A DNA stretch of 64,000 bases from Chloroflexota bacterium (lineage in GTDB: Bacteria > Chloroflexota > UBA6077 > CF-72): the NCBI GenBank assembly GCA_019247515.1, contig JAFAOS010000398.1:1-64000 (forward strand), read 5' to 3'. Position numbers and translations under genes: made by a program. The notes under the pieces were generated by a model. That model ran no database searches. It had not been told where the DNA came from and was given only the letters and a program-made list of their open reading frames with translations. This document shows positions 29,861 to 39,500 of this stretch, one piece after another. How positions within the stretch are numbered: position 1 is the stretch's first letter; each line of letters starts with the position of its first letter.

Positions 29861-30739
29861 TCAGCGAGCGAGCGTGTTCAGTGCCGGCGCGAGTTGCCGC
29901 CAGCCGGCCATGGCCGCGTCCAGGTCGCCTGGCGTCTCGGTCAGCACCTGGATACACACGTGGTCCGCGCCGGCCGCGTGGTGCTCCGCAATTCGCTGAG
30001 CGATCACCGCGGGCTCGCCCCAGGCGATCAGCGCGTCGATCAAGCGCTCGCTGCCGCCGTTGGCGATGTCCGCGTCCGTGAAGCCCAGCCGCAGCAGGTT
30101 GTTGACGTAGTTCGGCGCGTGCAGGTAGCGATCGGCGGCGGCGCGTGCGATCGTTCGTGCTCGCTCCGCGTTCGTTTCGAGCACCACCATCTGCTCCGGC
30201 GCCACGATCTTGCCCGGACCGACCGCTGCGCGCGAGATGCGCGTGTGCTCGACCGGCATGAAATACGGATGCGTGCCAAGCGAGCGGTCGCGCGCCAGTT
30301 TCAGGCTCAGCGGACCCAGCGACGCCAGGATGCGCTCGTCGACGGGCACCGGCTGCGGCGCGGCGTCGAGCTCCTCCAGGTACTCGCGAAGTTTGCTCAA
30401 GGGCTTCGCGTACGTGATGCCGGCGCCTTCGACTGCCCGTTGATGGCTGATGCCGATGCCCAGCAGGAAGCGGTCCGGGAACGCGTGCTCGAGCGCGTGA
30501 TGCGTGGCGGCCGTCGCGCTCGCCGGGTGGGTCCAGATGCTGACGATGCCGGTCGCGACCACCGCGCGTCTGGTCGCCTTCAACAGGTTCTGGAGGTGAT
30601 CGGCAAGCCCGGCGTGTTGGCCGCCGGGCATCCAGATCGCGCCGTAGCCGAGGTCTTCAATCTCGGCCGCGGCCTTCAGAACCTCGGGTTTTTCTTGACG
30701 AAAGACTCCACTCCAGACACCAGTCGATCCCAGCTGCAT
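29861..30739 (-). CDS. LLM-class flavin/F420-dependent oxidoreductase
   Basis: AAAEIEDLGYGAIWMPGG...TGIVSIWTHPASATAATHHALEHAFPDRFLLGIGISH. Confidence 0.88.
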   Translation of the reverse strand: MQLGSTGVWSGVFRQEKPEVLKAAAEIEDLGYGAIWMPGGQHAGLADHLQNLLKATRRAVVATGIVSIWTHPASATAATHHALEHAFPDRFLLGIGISHQRAVEGAGITYAKPLSKLREYLEELDAAPQPVPVDERILASLGPLSLKLARDRSLGTHPYFMPVEHTRISRAAVGPGKIVAPEQMVVLETNAERARTIARAAADRYLHAPNYVNNLLRLGFTDADIANGGSERLIDALIAWGEPAVIAQRIAEHHAAGADHVCIQVLTETPGDLDAAMAGWRQLAPALNTLAR

Positions 30740-30750
30740 ATGCCTGCCGG

Positions 30751-32505
30751 TCAGGCTACTAGATCGCCCTCCAGTGAGGGACGCGCGGGCCGCTGGTCCT
30801 CCGGCTTGAGCGGCTGCAGCGCCGGGAACGCGTCCTGCCCGACCTGCGCGGCAGTTTCGCTCGGGGCCGGGGCGAAGCTCTTGCGCAACGGAAGCTCCTT
30901 CAAGAAGAGCACCGTTATGACGCCCAGCACACCCATTAGCGCGCCGAGGAGGAACACGTCGTGCAGCGCGGCCACCAGTCCAACCTTGATGGCCGAATAC
31001 AGGGCGTCGAACAGCGCCCCGCCCTGGGGCCCGAGGGCGAGGATCTGATCGCGCAGCGCGTCAGCGACCTCCGGACTCAGCAGCACCTGCGGGTTGTCGA
31101 ATTGCGAGAGGACCTGCGGCGGCACCGCGCTGGTGACCTGCTCGCTCAGCGCCGCGTGAAAAGCGGGCGTGAACTGGTTGGTCAGGATGCTGCCGAACAG
31201 CGCCACGCCGATGGTGCTGCCCATCGAGCGCGCGAACTGCGTGAGCGACGTCACCACGCCGAGTTCGCTGACTTTGACCGAGTTCTGCGAGGCCAGCGTG
31301 AACACCGGCATGGTCGGTCCCATGCCCAGCCCGACGATGATCATGTTGCGCACGACGGTCGCATAGTCGGCGTCGGCGCCCATCTGGCTCAGCAGGTACA
31401 GCCCGATGGCCATGACGGCCATGCCGAACAACCCCGCGAGCTTGTAGCGGCCGGTGCGGCCGATGATCTGACCGCTGAGGACGCTGGAGCCGATCATGGT
31501 GATCATCATCGGCATGAGCACCGTGCCGCTCTGGGTCGCGTTGGTGCCGATCACGCCCTGGATGTAGAGCGGGATGAACAGAATCGTGCCGAACATGCCC
31601 GCGGCCATCAGCATCATGGCGATGATCGACACGCTGACGATGCGATTCTTGAACAGGTTCAACGGAATGATCGGCTCGATCACGCGGCTTTCGACCAGGC
31701 CGAAGACCACGAGCATGACCGCCGAGAAGAGGAACAGTCCGATGATCATCGGCGAGTCCCACGCGTAGCTGTTGCCACCCCATGACAGGGCCAGCAGCAT
31801 CGGCACCACGCCAAGGATCAGCAGGCCCGAGCCAAGGAAGTCGATGTGCCGCTCGCGCGCGACGGGCTTGATGTTGGGGAACGACCTCAGCAGCACGGTC
31901 AGCGCGAGCATGCCGACAGGCAGGTTGACGTAGAAGACCCAGCGCCAGCTCAGGTTGTCGGTCAGGTAGCCGCCGATCAGCGGGCCGACGATGCTCGCCA
32001 GGCCGAAGATGCCGCTGAACAGGCCCTGGAAGCGGGCGCGCTCGGCGGGCGGGAAGATCTGGGAGATGACCGTGAAGATGGTCGAGGTCAGCACGCCGCC
32101 AGCCACGCCTTGCAGGCCGCGAAAGACGATGAGCTGGGTCATGTCCTGGCTCAGGCCGCACAGCGCCGAGGCCAGCACGAAGCCGGCCGCGCTGCCGCAC
32201 AGGAACAGCTTGCGCCCGTACATGTCCGACAACTTGCCGGAGATGGGCACGACCGCCGTGCTGGTGAGCAGGTAGGCGGTGGTGACCCAGGCGTACTGCT
32301 CGAAGCCGTGCAGGTCGGCAATGATGCGCGGCATCGCCGTGCCGACGATCGTCTGATCGAGGGCAGCCAGCAGCAGCGCCAGCATCAGACCGATGACCGT
32401 GAGCACCAGGTCACGGCGCGCCAGGGTCTGGTAGCTGGCTACCCGCGCGGGTCGCGCGCCGGTGGTGGTCGTGGGTTCGTCGACCACGACTGGGGCTTCG
32501 TGCAT
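30751..32505 (-). CDS. MFS multidrug transporter, DHA2 family
   Basis: ALLLAALDQTIVGTAMPRIIADLHGFEQYAWVTTAYLLTSTAVVPISGKLSDMYGRK; 14-TM-length protein. Confidence 0.93.
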   Translation of the reverse strand: MHEAPVVVDEPTTTTGARPARVASYQTLARRDLVLTVIGLMLALLLAALDQTIVGTAMPRIIADLHGFEQYAWVTTAYLLTSTAVVPISGKLSDMYGRKLFLCGSAAGFVLASALCGLSQDMTQLIVFRGLQGVAGGVLTSTIFTVISQIFPPAERARFQGLFSGIFGLASIVGPLIGGYLTDNLSWRWVFYVNLPVGMLALTVLLRSFPNIKPVARERHIDFLGSGLLILGVVPMLLALSWGGNSYAWDSPMIIGLFLFSAVMLVVFGLVESRVIEPIIPLNLFKNRIVSVSIIAMMLMAAGMFGTILFIPLYIQGVIGTNATQSGTVLMPMMITMIGSSVLSGQIIGRTGRYKLAGLFGMAVMAIGLYLLSQMGADADYATVVRNMIIVGLGMGPTMPVFTLASQNSVKVSELGVVTSLTQFARSMGSTIGVALFGSILTNQFTPAFHAALSEQVTSAVPPQVLSQFDNPQVLLSPEVADALRDQILALGPQGGALFDALYSAIKVGLVAALHDVFLLGALMGVLGVITVLFLKELPLRKSFAPAPSETAAQVGQDAFPALQPLKPEDQRPARPSLEGDLVA

Positions 32506-32987
32506 CAGGCGTCCTTTGCCGTGCTCAGGCTCGCAGACAGCACGTCCAGTGCCGCGGTGACCTGCTGCAGTTGTTCCGGCGAAAGATGCCCGAGCGCCTC
32601 GCGCAGGACGTCGCCCTTGCCGGCGATCATGCGCTCGAGCATGGCGCTGCCGGACTCGGTCGCCGTCAGACGCGCGATGCGCCGATCGTGCGGGTCTTCG
32701 TGGCGCAGGACGAAGCCGTGTTCGACCAGACGATCGACCATCGGCGTGACGGCCGAGGCGCCGACGCCCAGGGAGGCGGCCAGCTCACGGCTGCTGAGGC
32801 CGCGCGGCGCGGCCACGATCAGGCTGAGCGCCCGCAACTGGGGCATGGTCATCGGACAGTCGGACCAGGGGTCAGCGCCGCGCTGGGTGCGAGCCACCTG
32901 GAGGCTGGCCATCAAACGGCGAAAAGCGGCGAGGGCGAGCTCGACGCCAAGGTCTTGCGCAATCATCGGTTCCGTAGGGATTCCCAT
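32505..32987 (-). CDS. MarR-family transcriptional regulator
   Basis: PMTMPQLRALSLIVAAPRGLSSRELAASLGVGASAVTPMVDRLVEHGFVLRHEDPHDRRIARLTAT; overlaps the MFS start. Confidence 0.92.
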   Translation of the reverse strand: MGIPTEPMIAQDLGVELALAAFRRLMASLQVARTQRGADPWSDCPMTMPQLRALSLIVAAPRGLSSRELAASLGVGASAVTPMVDRLVEHGFVLRHEDPHDRRIARLTATESGSAMLERMIAGKGDVLREALGHLSPEQLQQVTAALDVLSASLSTAKDA

Positions 32988-32995
32988 CTAATTTA

Positions 32996-33010
32996 TTCAC
33001 TGTACGTGAA
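32996..33010. promoter_or_regulatory. Candidate MarR operator overlapping a putative promoter
   Basis: TTCACTGTACGTGAA (arms TTCAC/GTGAA); on the minus strand TTGATT (33028-33023) and TACAGT (33004-32999) are 18 nt apart, driving marR at 32987. Confidence 0.5.
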
Positions 33011-33170
33011 ACATCCAAGAGTAATCAACTGTTCGTGACGGTAAAAAATTCCACTCCACAACGTCTGTCGATCCCTTTCGACACTGCCGAAGCTGTCGGC
33101 CAGGATGGCCAGCGCACCCCAGACATTCGTGTTCCCCGCCGCGCCGAGGGAGATAATGTAGGCCCCGCCC

Positions 33171-36056
33171 ATGCGCACGACCCTGGCACTGTTCGGCCTC
33201 GTCGTGCTGGTCCTCGTCGTCGGGCCGCTGGCCCTGAGCGTGTGGCTCGACGCCCGCTGGTTCGCCGCCCAGGGGCTGTTCGACGTCTTCAGCCTGCGCC
33301 TGACCACGCAGATCGGCCTGGGGCTGGTGGCAACGCTGCTCGCCGCGGCCTTCATCGCCGCCAACATGCTGTACGCCGCCTGGCGCCTGCGGCGTGTCGC
33401 CTCGAAAGAGGATCGCGATTCCCGCGGCATGGCCACGCTGTTCACCGCCATCCCGGCGGCCGCCCTGGTCGTCGGCATCGGCTTTGGGCTCGCCGGCTTC
33501 GGCGACTGGCAGACGTGGCTCGGCTTCCGCTCGCAAGCGCCCTTCGGCCAGACGGACCCGTCGTTCGGCCAGGACGTGGCCTTTTACATCTGGACGCTCC
33601 CGGCCCTGAGCGCACTGAAAGACTGGCTGACCGCGCTGGTAATCGTCGCCGCGATCGGCACGCTGATCGTGTACGGCATCGGCCTGATGTCGATCGAGCC
33701 GCCGATCGCCTACAGTCGGCCATCGCCGTTCATCTCGCGTGAGCGCGACCTCCGCTTCCACCCACTGCTGGCGCCGACGGTGCGCCACATCGCCGTGCTG
33801 GGCGCCGCCTTTCTCGGGCTGGTGGCCGCGTCCTACTGGCTGAACAACTGGGAGCTTGTCTACTCGAGCCGCGGCGTGGTCTTTGGCGCCAGTGCCACCG
33901 ACATGCACGCGGTCTACCCGGCCAACCTGGTCATGGCCGGAGTGGCGCTGATTCTGGCCCTGGTGCTGTTGTTCGTCGCCGTCCGGCCATCAGCCGGCGC
34001 GACGACGGGGTTTCTGGTGACCGCCGCGGCGGTGCCCGTCTTGTGGCTGGGGATCGGCTTCCTGCTGGGCGAGGTCTGGCCCGGGCTGTATGAACAGGTC
34101 GCCGTGCACCCCAACCAGCTCGGCGCCGAGAGCAGCTACATCAACAACAACATCATCTCGACGCGCGCCGCGATGGACCTGGCCAGGATCGACGTGCGCG
34201 ACCTGACGGGGGATGGCACGCTGGATGCCGGCGTCCTCGACCGCAACCAGCAGGCCCTCTCCGACATCCGCATTACCGACTGGCGGCCGCAGCTCGCGTC
34301 CTTCAATCAACTGCAGCGCATCCGCCAGTACTACGAGTTCACCGACGTGGACGTCGACCGCTACGACCTTACCTCCGGCCGCCAGCAGGTGATGCTGTCG
34401 ACGCGCGAGATGGACCCGAGCAGCCTGGCCCAGGTGGCGCGCACCTGGCAGAACACCCACCTGGTATACACCCATGGTCAGGCGGTGGTGGTCAGTCCGG
34501 TCAACACCGTCGATTCCCAGGGACTGCCGGTCCTGCTCGCGCACGACATCCCGTCCGTAACGGACGAGCCGTCACTCAAACTGGACGTCCCGCAGGTGTA
34601 TTTCGGCGTCCGACCGGTGGACTACGCGGTGGTCGGCACCCGGCTCGACGAGTTTGACATGCCCAGCGACAACGCGGTCGCCGAAGTGCGCAGTCGGTAT
34701 TCGGGTGGCGGAGGCGTGGCCGTCGGCGGGGGTGTGGAGCGTCTGCTCACCGCCGCTGCACTGGCCGACGGCAACTTGCTCCTCAGTGGCGACGTCGGAG
34801 CGGATTCGCAGTTGCTGCTCCACCGACAGATCCAGGAACGTGTCAGCCACGTCGCTCCGTTCCTACGACTGGACGGCGATCCCTACCAGGTGGTGCTCAA
34901 CGGGCGTCTGTTGTGGATGCAGGACGCCTACACGTGGACCAACCGCTATCCGGACGCGACGCTGCAGGGCGGAGCGAATTATCTGCGGAACAGCGTGAAG
35001 GTGACCGTCGACGACTACGACGGATCGATGCACTTCTACGTGGTCCAGCCGGACGATCCGATCCTGCAGGTCTGGATGAAGCTGTATCCAACGCTGTTCA
35101 CGCCGCTGGACCAGGCGCCGCCGGGGCTGACGGCGCACTTCCGCTATCCGGAGGACCTGCTCAACGCGCAGGCAGCGCTGCTGGCGACCTATCACATGAC
35201 CGATCCACAGACCTTCTACAACCGGGAGGATCTGTGGAGCATTGCGCAGGAAACGTACGGCGATCGCGTGCAGCAGATGCAGGCGTATTACACGACGCTG
35301 CGGCTGCCGGGCGAATCCGGGACGGAGTTCGCGTCGATTCTGCCGTTCACTCCGTCGGGACAGAACCGCAACAACATGCTCGCCTGGATGGTGGCCCGCT
35401 CCGACGCGCCGCACTACGGCGAGGTGATCGTGTACCGCTTCCCGCAGGGCAAGCTGGTGTTTGGACCCCAGCAAATCGAGGCGCGCATCAACCAGGAGCC
35501 GACGATCTCCTCGCAGATCACGTTGTGGAGTCAGCAAGGCTCGCAAGTGCTGCGCGGCAACCTGCTGGTCATTCCCCTCGAGGATTCGGTCCTGTACGTC
35601 CAGCCGCTCTACATTCAGGCGGCGAGCAGTCCGCTGCCGGAGCTCAAGCGCATTATCGTGGCGTCGACCGGCGCGGTGGTCATGAGCGACCGATTGGACA
35701 CGGCGCTCGCCGCGCTTGGCCAGGGTCGCTCGGGCGAGGTGCTCTCGTCGCCGGCGGCGGCGTCGGTGACGGCCACCGGGCCACCACCCGGCCAGGGCCA
35801 GGCCGCCGGCGCGGCCGCGAATCAGGGTCAGGGCCAGGCCACCGGCGCGGCCGCGAATCAAGGCCAGGCCCAGGCTGGCGCACCGGCCAGCACCCCTGCG
35901 CCTGGCCAGACCGCCGCGCAGTTGGCCGCCGCCGCGCGCGACCACCTGCGCAACGCGGAACAGGCGGCGGGTCGCGGCGACTGGGCCACCTATGGCAACG
36001 AGATGGCCCAGGTGCACCAGCTCCTGGATCAGGCCGCCAACGCCAGCGGCGGCTGA
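33171..36056 (+). CDS. UPF0182 family large membrane protein
   Basis: VWLDARWFAAQGLFDVFSLRLTTQIGLG; ERDLRFHPLLAPTVRHI; NNNIISTRAAMDLARIDVRDLTGDGTLD; GDPYQVVLNGRLLWMQDAYTWTNRYPDA. Confidence 0.93.
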   Translation: MRTTLALFGLVVLVLVVGPLALSVWLDARWFAAQGLFDVFSLRLTTQIGLGLVATLLAAAFIAANMLYAAWRLRRVASKEDRDSRGMATLFTAIPAAALVVGIGFGLAGFGDWQTWLGFRSQAPFGQTDPSFGQDVAFYIWTLPALSALKDWLTALVIVAAIGTLIVYGIGLMSIEPPIAYSRPSPFISRERDLRFHPLLAPTVRHIAVLGAAFLGLVAASYWLNNWELVYSSRGVVFGASATDMHAVYPANLVMAGVALILALVLLFVAVRPSAGATTGFLVTAAAVPVLWLGIGFLLGEVWPGLYEQVAVHPNQLGAESSYINNNIISTRAAMDLARIDVRDLTGDGTLDAGVLDRNQQALSDIRITDWRPQLASFNQLQRIRQYYEFTDVDVDRYDLTSGRQQVMLSTREMDPSSLAQVARTWQNTHLVYTHGQAVVVSPVNTVDSQGLPVLLAHDIPSVTDEPSLKLDVPQVYFGVRPVDYAVVGTRLDEFDMPSDNAVAEVRSRYSGGGGVAVGGGVERLLTAAALADGNLLLSGDVGADSQLLLHRQIQERVSHVAPFLRLDGDPYQVVLNGRLLWMQDAYTWTNRYPDATLQGGANYLRNSVKVTVDDYDGSMHFYVVQPDDPILQVWMKLYPTLFTPLDQAPPGLTAHFRYPEDLLNAQAALLATYHMTDPQTFYNREDLWSIAQETYGDRVQQMQAYYTTLRLPGESGTEFASILPFTPSGQNRNNMLAWMVARSDAPHYGEVIVYRFPQGKLVFGPQQIEARINQEPTISSQITLWSQQGSQVLRGNLLVIPLEDSVLYVQPLYIQAASSPLPELKRIIVASTGAVVMSDRLDTALAALGQGRSGEVLSSPAAASVTATGPPPGQGQAAGAAANQGQGQATGAAANQGQAQAGAPASTPAPGQTAAQLAAAARDHLRNAEQAAGRGDWATYGNEMAQVHQLLDQAANASGG
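35793..35885 (+). repeat. Imperfect 36-bp tandem repeat coding GQGQAAGAAANQ-type units
   Basis: Translation GQGQAAGAAANQ-GQGQATGAAANQ-GQAQAGAPAS near the C-terminus of the UPF0182 protein. Confidence 0.7.
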
Positions 36057-36057
36057 G

Positions 36058-37227
36058 ATGTCGCCGAGTCGCGAGCTGGTGCTCGGCGGCGGGCGAGTGA
36101 TCCTGGCCGACCGGGTCCTGACGCCGGGCTGGGTCGCGGTCAGCGGCGAGCAGATTGAGGCACTCGGGAGCGGGCCTCCTCCACCCTCGGCATCGGTCGT
36201 CGACTGCGACGGGCTGTGGCTGGTCCCCGGGTTCGTCGACATGCACGTGCACGGCGGCGGAGGAGCGTCGTTCGCCAGCGACGACATGCACGAAATCGCG
36301 CGTGCGGCCGAATTTCAACGCGCCCACGGCGCCACCTCCGTCATCGCCAGCCTCGTGAGCGCGCCGCTGGACGCGCTCGAACACCAGCTCGCGGCGCTCG
36401 CGTCATGCGCCGACGCCGGCCTGATTGCCGGCGTCCACCTGGAGGGCCCGTGGCTGAGTCCAGTGCGGTGTGGCGCCCACGATCCGCGCTTTCTGCGAGC
36501 TCCCGACGCTGGCGAAGTCCGCAAGTTGCTGGAGGCCGGCCGTGGCTGCATACGCATGGTTACCCTGGCTCCGGAGCTGCCTGGCGCCCTGGAGGCGATT
36601 CGCGCGATAACCGCGCATGGCGCCGTCGCGGCTATCGGCCACACCGACGCCGACTACGCCCAGACGCGCGTGGCGATCGAGGCCGGGGCGCGGGTGGCGA
36701 CCCACCTGTTCAATGCGATGCGACCACTCCACCACCGCGAGCCCGGAGCGGTGCTCGGCGTACTGGAGGATCGCCGCGTGACGCTGGAGATCATCGCGGA
36801 TGGGCTGCACGTCCACGACGGGCTGTTGCGCTGGCTGGTCGCCAGCGCTGGCGCCGAGCGAATCGCGCTGATCACCGACGCGATCTCCGCCACGGGCGCG
36901 GGCGACGGTGACTACGCCCTGGGTGGACAGCGGGTCGTCGTCCGCCACGGCGAGGCCCGACTGGCCGTGGACCAATCGACGCTGGCCGGCAGTACGCTGA
37001 CCATGGCCGCCGCGGTGCGTCACGGGGTCGCCAAGCTGGGGCTCGAAGTCGAGTCCGCGGCGCGCATGGCCAGCCAGGTGCCCGCCCGCGCGCTCGGTCT
37101 GGGCGGCGCGGGTACGCTCCGCGTCGGCGGCCGAGCTGACCTCGTGCTGCTCGACGACGCGGCTACCCTGCACGGCACGCTGTGGCGTGGCGAATGGGTC
37201 GGCGAGCCGCCCCGAGCCACCCGCTGA
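36058..37227 (+). CDS. nagA: N-acetylglucosamine-6-phosphate deacetylase
   Basis: LVPGFVDMHVHGGGGASF; GVHLEGPWLSP; AIGHTDADYAQ; THLFNAMRPLHHREPGAVLGVL; LITDAISATG. Confidence 0.93.
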   Translation: MSPSRELVLGGGRVILADRVLTPGWVAVSGEQIEALGSGPPPPSASVVDCDGLWLVPGFVDMHVHGGGGASFASDDMHEIARAAEFQRAHGATSVIASLVSAPLDALEHQLAALASCADAGLIAGVHLEGPWLSPVRCGAHDPRFLRAPDAGEVRKLLEAGRGCIRMVTLAPELPGALEAIRAITAHGAVAAIGHTDADYAQTRVAIEAGARVATHLFNAMRPLHHREPGAVLGVLEDRRVTLEIIADGLHVHDGLLRWLVASAGAERIALITDAISATGAGDGDYALGGQRVVVRHGEARLAVDQSTLAGSTLTMAAAVRHGVAKLGLEVESAARMASQVPARALGLGGAGTLRVGGRADLVLLDDAATLHGTLWRGEWVGEPPRATR

Positions 37228-37234
37228 TCGACCA

Positions 37235-37254
37235 CCTCTCCCTCTGGGAGAGGG
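37235..37254 (+). repeat. REP-like palindromic element, unit 3
   Basis: cctctccctctgggagaggg between nagA and the SRAP gene. Confidence 0.75.
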
Positions 37255-37283
37255 AACGCGGTGTGGTGTACGCTCCAGTGCGC

Positions 37284-37943
37284 GTGTGCGGCCGCTTCAA
37301 TCTCAGCAGCCCGAAGGAGATCGTCGAGCGCTTCGGGTTCATGGATTGGTCCGAGAAGCGCATCGAGCCGCGTTTCAACATCGCACCGTCCCAGGAGATC
37401 GTCACGATCGTCCAGTTGCCGCTCGAGCCGCCCTCGCTGCAGACCGCCGTCTGGGGGCTGCATCCGTTCTGGCTGGCGGCGGGCCGCCCGCCGCCGATCA
37501 ACGCCCGCGCCGAATCTCTCAACTCGAGCGCGATGTTCCGCGAAGCGCAACGGTGCTTGATCCCGGCCACCGGTTTCTACGAATGGCGCAATGGCCAGCC
37601 CATGCACATCCGCCTGCGCAGCGGCGAAGCGTTTGCGTTTGCCGGCCTGTGGCTGCCGCCCGTTCACCATGCGCAGCTGCCGACGGCGGCCATCGTCACG
37701 ACCAGGTCCAATGAGCTGGTCGCGACAATCCACACGCGCATGCCGGCCATCCTGCGTCCCGAGGACGAGCGCCGCTGGCTGGACCCGCAAGCCGACGCCC
37801 GAGAGATCGCCGCGCACCCCGTCGACGCCAGCCAGCTGGAGGCCTACCCGGTCGGCCGCCAGGTCAACTCGTGGGCCAACGAGGGCCCCGAGCTGATCGC
37901 CCAGGCGGCGCCGCCAGAAGCCCAGCTCGGTCTGCCACTGTGA
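37284..37943 (+). CDS. SRAP/YedK-family abasic-site-processing protein
   Basis: GTG-TGC-GGC-CGC start gives M-C-G-R-F with catalytic Cys2; EPRFNIAPSQ; PPINARAESL; CLIPATGFYEWR. Confidence 0.92.
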   Translation: MCGRFNLSSPKEIVERFGFMDWSEKRIEPRFNIAPSQEIVTIVQLPLEPPSLQTAVWGLHPFWLAAGRPPPINARAESLNSSAMFREAQRCLIPATGFYEWRNGQPMHIRLRSGEAFAFAGLWLPPVHHAQLPTAAIVTTRSNELVATIHTRMPAILRPEDERRWLDPQADAREIAAHPVDASQLEAYPVGRQVNSWANEGPELIAQAAPPEAQLGLPL

Positions 37944-37949
37944 GCGGAT

Positions 37950-39392
37950 TCAGACTGGAAATACCAGTGATTTGATGACCACCGGTACGGCGCCCGAGGT
38001 GGGAATCATCGCCCCGATGTCGACGTAGTCGAACTCGCGCAGCTCGACTCCGTCGATCGAAATAATTGGCAGCTCCGCCGTCAATTCCTCGCGGAAGTGG
38101 AGCCCCAGCAATCCGCCAATGTCGCTGTCGAAGACCAGGATCAGCGGATGCCCGGCCGCCACGTGCGGCTGCATCGCGTCCGCGGCGCCCCGGCAGAAGG
38201 CCTGGATGCGGCGGTAGGTAGCCGAGCCGTCCCAGCGCGCGGCGATGGCCACCGGTCCCCTGGCCTCGAGCAGGTCGAAGCGCCGCAGGGCGTCGCGGAT
38301 CGCGAGCGTGACCTGGGCGGAGGAGAAATCGTCGGCCGCCCACGGAAAGCGCGGCATCACCACCGGAATATTGCGGACCGGCACCACGTCCAGCGGCGAC
38401 AGGAAGATGGTGCTGCCGGAGACCTGGATGGTGTACTGGGAGGCGCCGATGACCGTGGCGCGGATGCCGCCCGCTGTTTCCAGAACGGGAGCGCCCAGCT
38501 GGCCTGCGCGCAGCTCGTCGGCGATCAGCGGGCCGAGGTCGCCGAAGGTCTGCTCCGCCCGGTGGTAGACGAATTCCGAGACTCCGCCCGAAAAGGTGAT
38601 CGCCTCGATGCCGCTCCGGTCGTGGAGTGGCTCGGTGCGCAGCAGGTGCGAGTGGCGCGTCTGGCCCCCGACGCCAATCTCCGCCACCAGGTGATCGACC
38701 ATGTACGCCGCCAGACGGCGCAAGTCCTCTGGGCTGGTGCGCGTTCCAACCGTCAGGGGAATGTCCAGCCGCCGGGCGATCTCGCGCGCGGCGGGCTCCA
38801 GGCGGCTGACGCTGCCTTCCGGGTCGACCGCCACCAGGCGTGCGCCGACGTCGATGGCCATAAGCTCGGCGGTGGATCCGTCGCGACAGATCACCACCTT
38901 GGTGGTGCCGCCGCCGATGTCGACGTTCATCACGCCCGAGCGCGACCTGGACAGCTCGACCGCGCCAGAGCCGTGCGCGGCCATGCTGGCTTCGAGGTTG
39001 TCGCCGGCGCTCACGGCGACGAAGCGGCCCGCCTCCGCGGCGAAGAGGTCGGCGATCGCGCGGGCGTTGTCGCGCAGGAGGGCGACGCCGGTCAGGATCA
39101 GCGCGCCGGTATCCACCTGCTCGCGGCTGAGTCCCGCGGCCGCGTACTGGCGTTCGATGAACTCGCCCAGCGCGCGCTGATCGATGGTCGTGGCCCCGAG
39201 GTAGGGTGTCAGCAGGATGTCCGACTGGTACAGCACCTCGCGGCTGACGGTCACGTAGCGGTTGTCCTGCCGCTCGAGCTCGAGGCGCGAAAAGAGCAGG
39301 TGCGAGGTGGACGAGCCGATATCGACGCCGACGCTGACGAGAACGATGCGGTCCTCCTCCGCCATATCGCGCGTCGGCGCGGTAAACGTCAT
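37950..39392 (-). CDS. EutA-like ethanolamine ammonia-lyase reactivating factor
   Basis: VSVGVDIGSSTSHLLFSRLELERQDNRYVTVSREVLYQSDILLTPY; VMNVDIGGGTTKVVICRDG; ITFSGGVSEFVY. Confidence 0.85.
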   Translation of the reverse strand: MTFTAPTRDMAEEDRIVLVSVGVDIGSSTSHLLFSRLELERQDNRYVTVSREVLYQSDILLTPYLGATTIDQRALGEFIERQYAAAGLSREQVDTGALILTGVALLRDNARAIADLFAAEAGRFVAVSAGDNLEASMAAHGSGAVELSRSRSGVMNVDIGGGTTKVVICRDGSTAELMAIDVGARLVAVDPEGSVSRLEPAAREIARRLDIPLTVGTRTSPEDLRRLAAYMVDHLVAEIGVGGQTRHSHLLRTEPLHDRSGIEAITFSGGVSEFVYHRAEQTFGDLGPLIADELRAGQLGAPVLETAGGIRATVIGASQYTIQVSGSTIFLSPLDVVPVRNIPVVMPRFPWAADDFSSAQVTLAIRDALRRFDLLEARGPVAIAARWDGSATYRRIQAFCRGAADAMQPHVAAGHPLILVFDSDIGGLLGLHFREELTAELPIISIDGVELREFDYVDIGAMIPTSGAVPVVIKSLVFPV

Positions 39393-39500
39393 CCGGGAAA
39401 CAAGGGTAGTAGGTATTTCGGGGGGAGCTGTAACAACCCCGACCTCGCACTTCTACCTCGCGGCGTGCTTTCCTTTAACTTTGAAGCCAGGAGGCCACCA

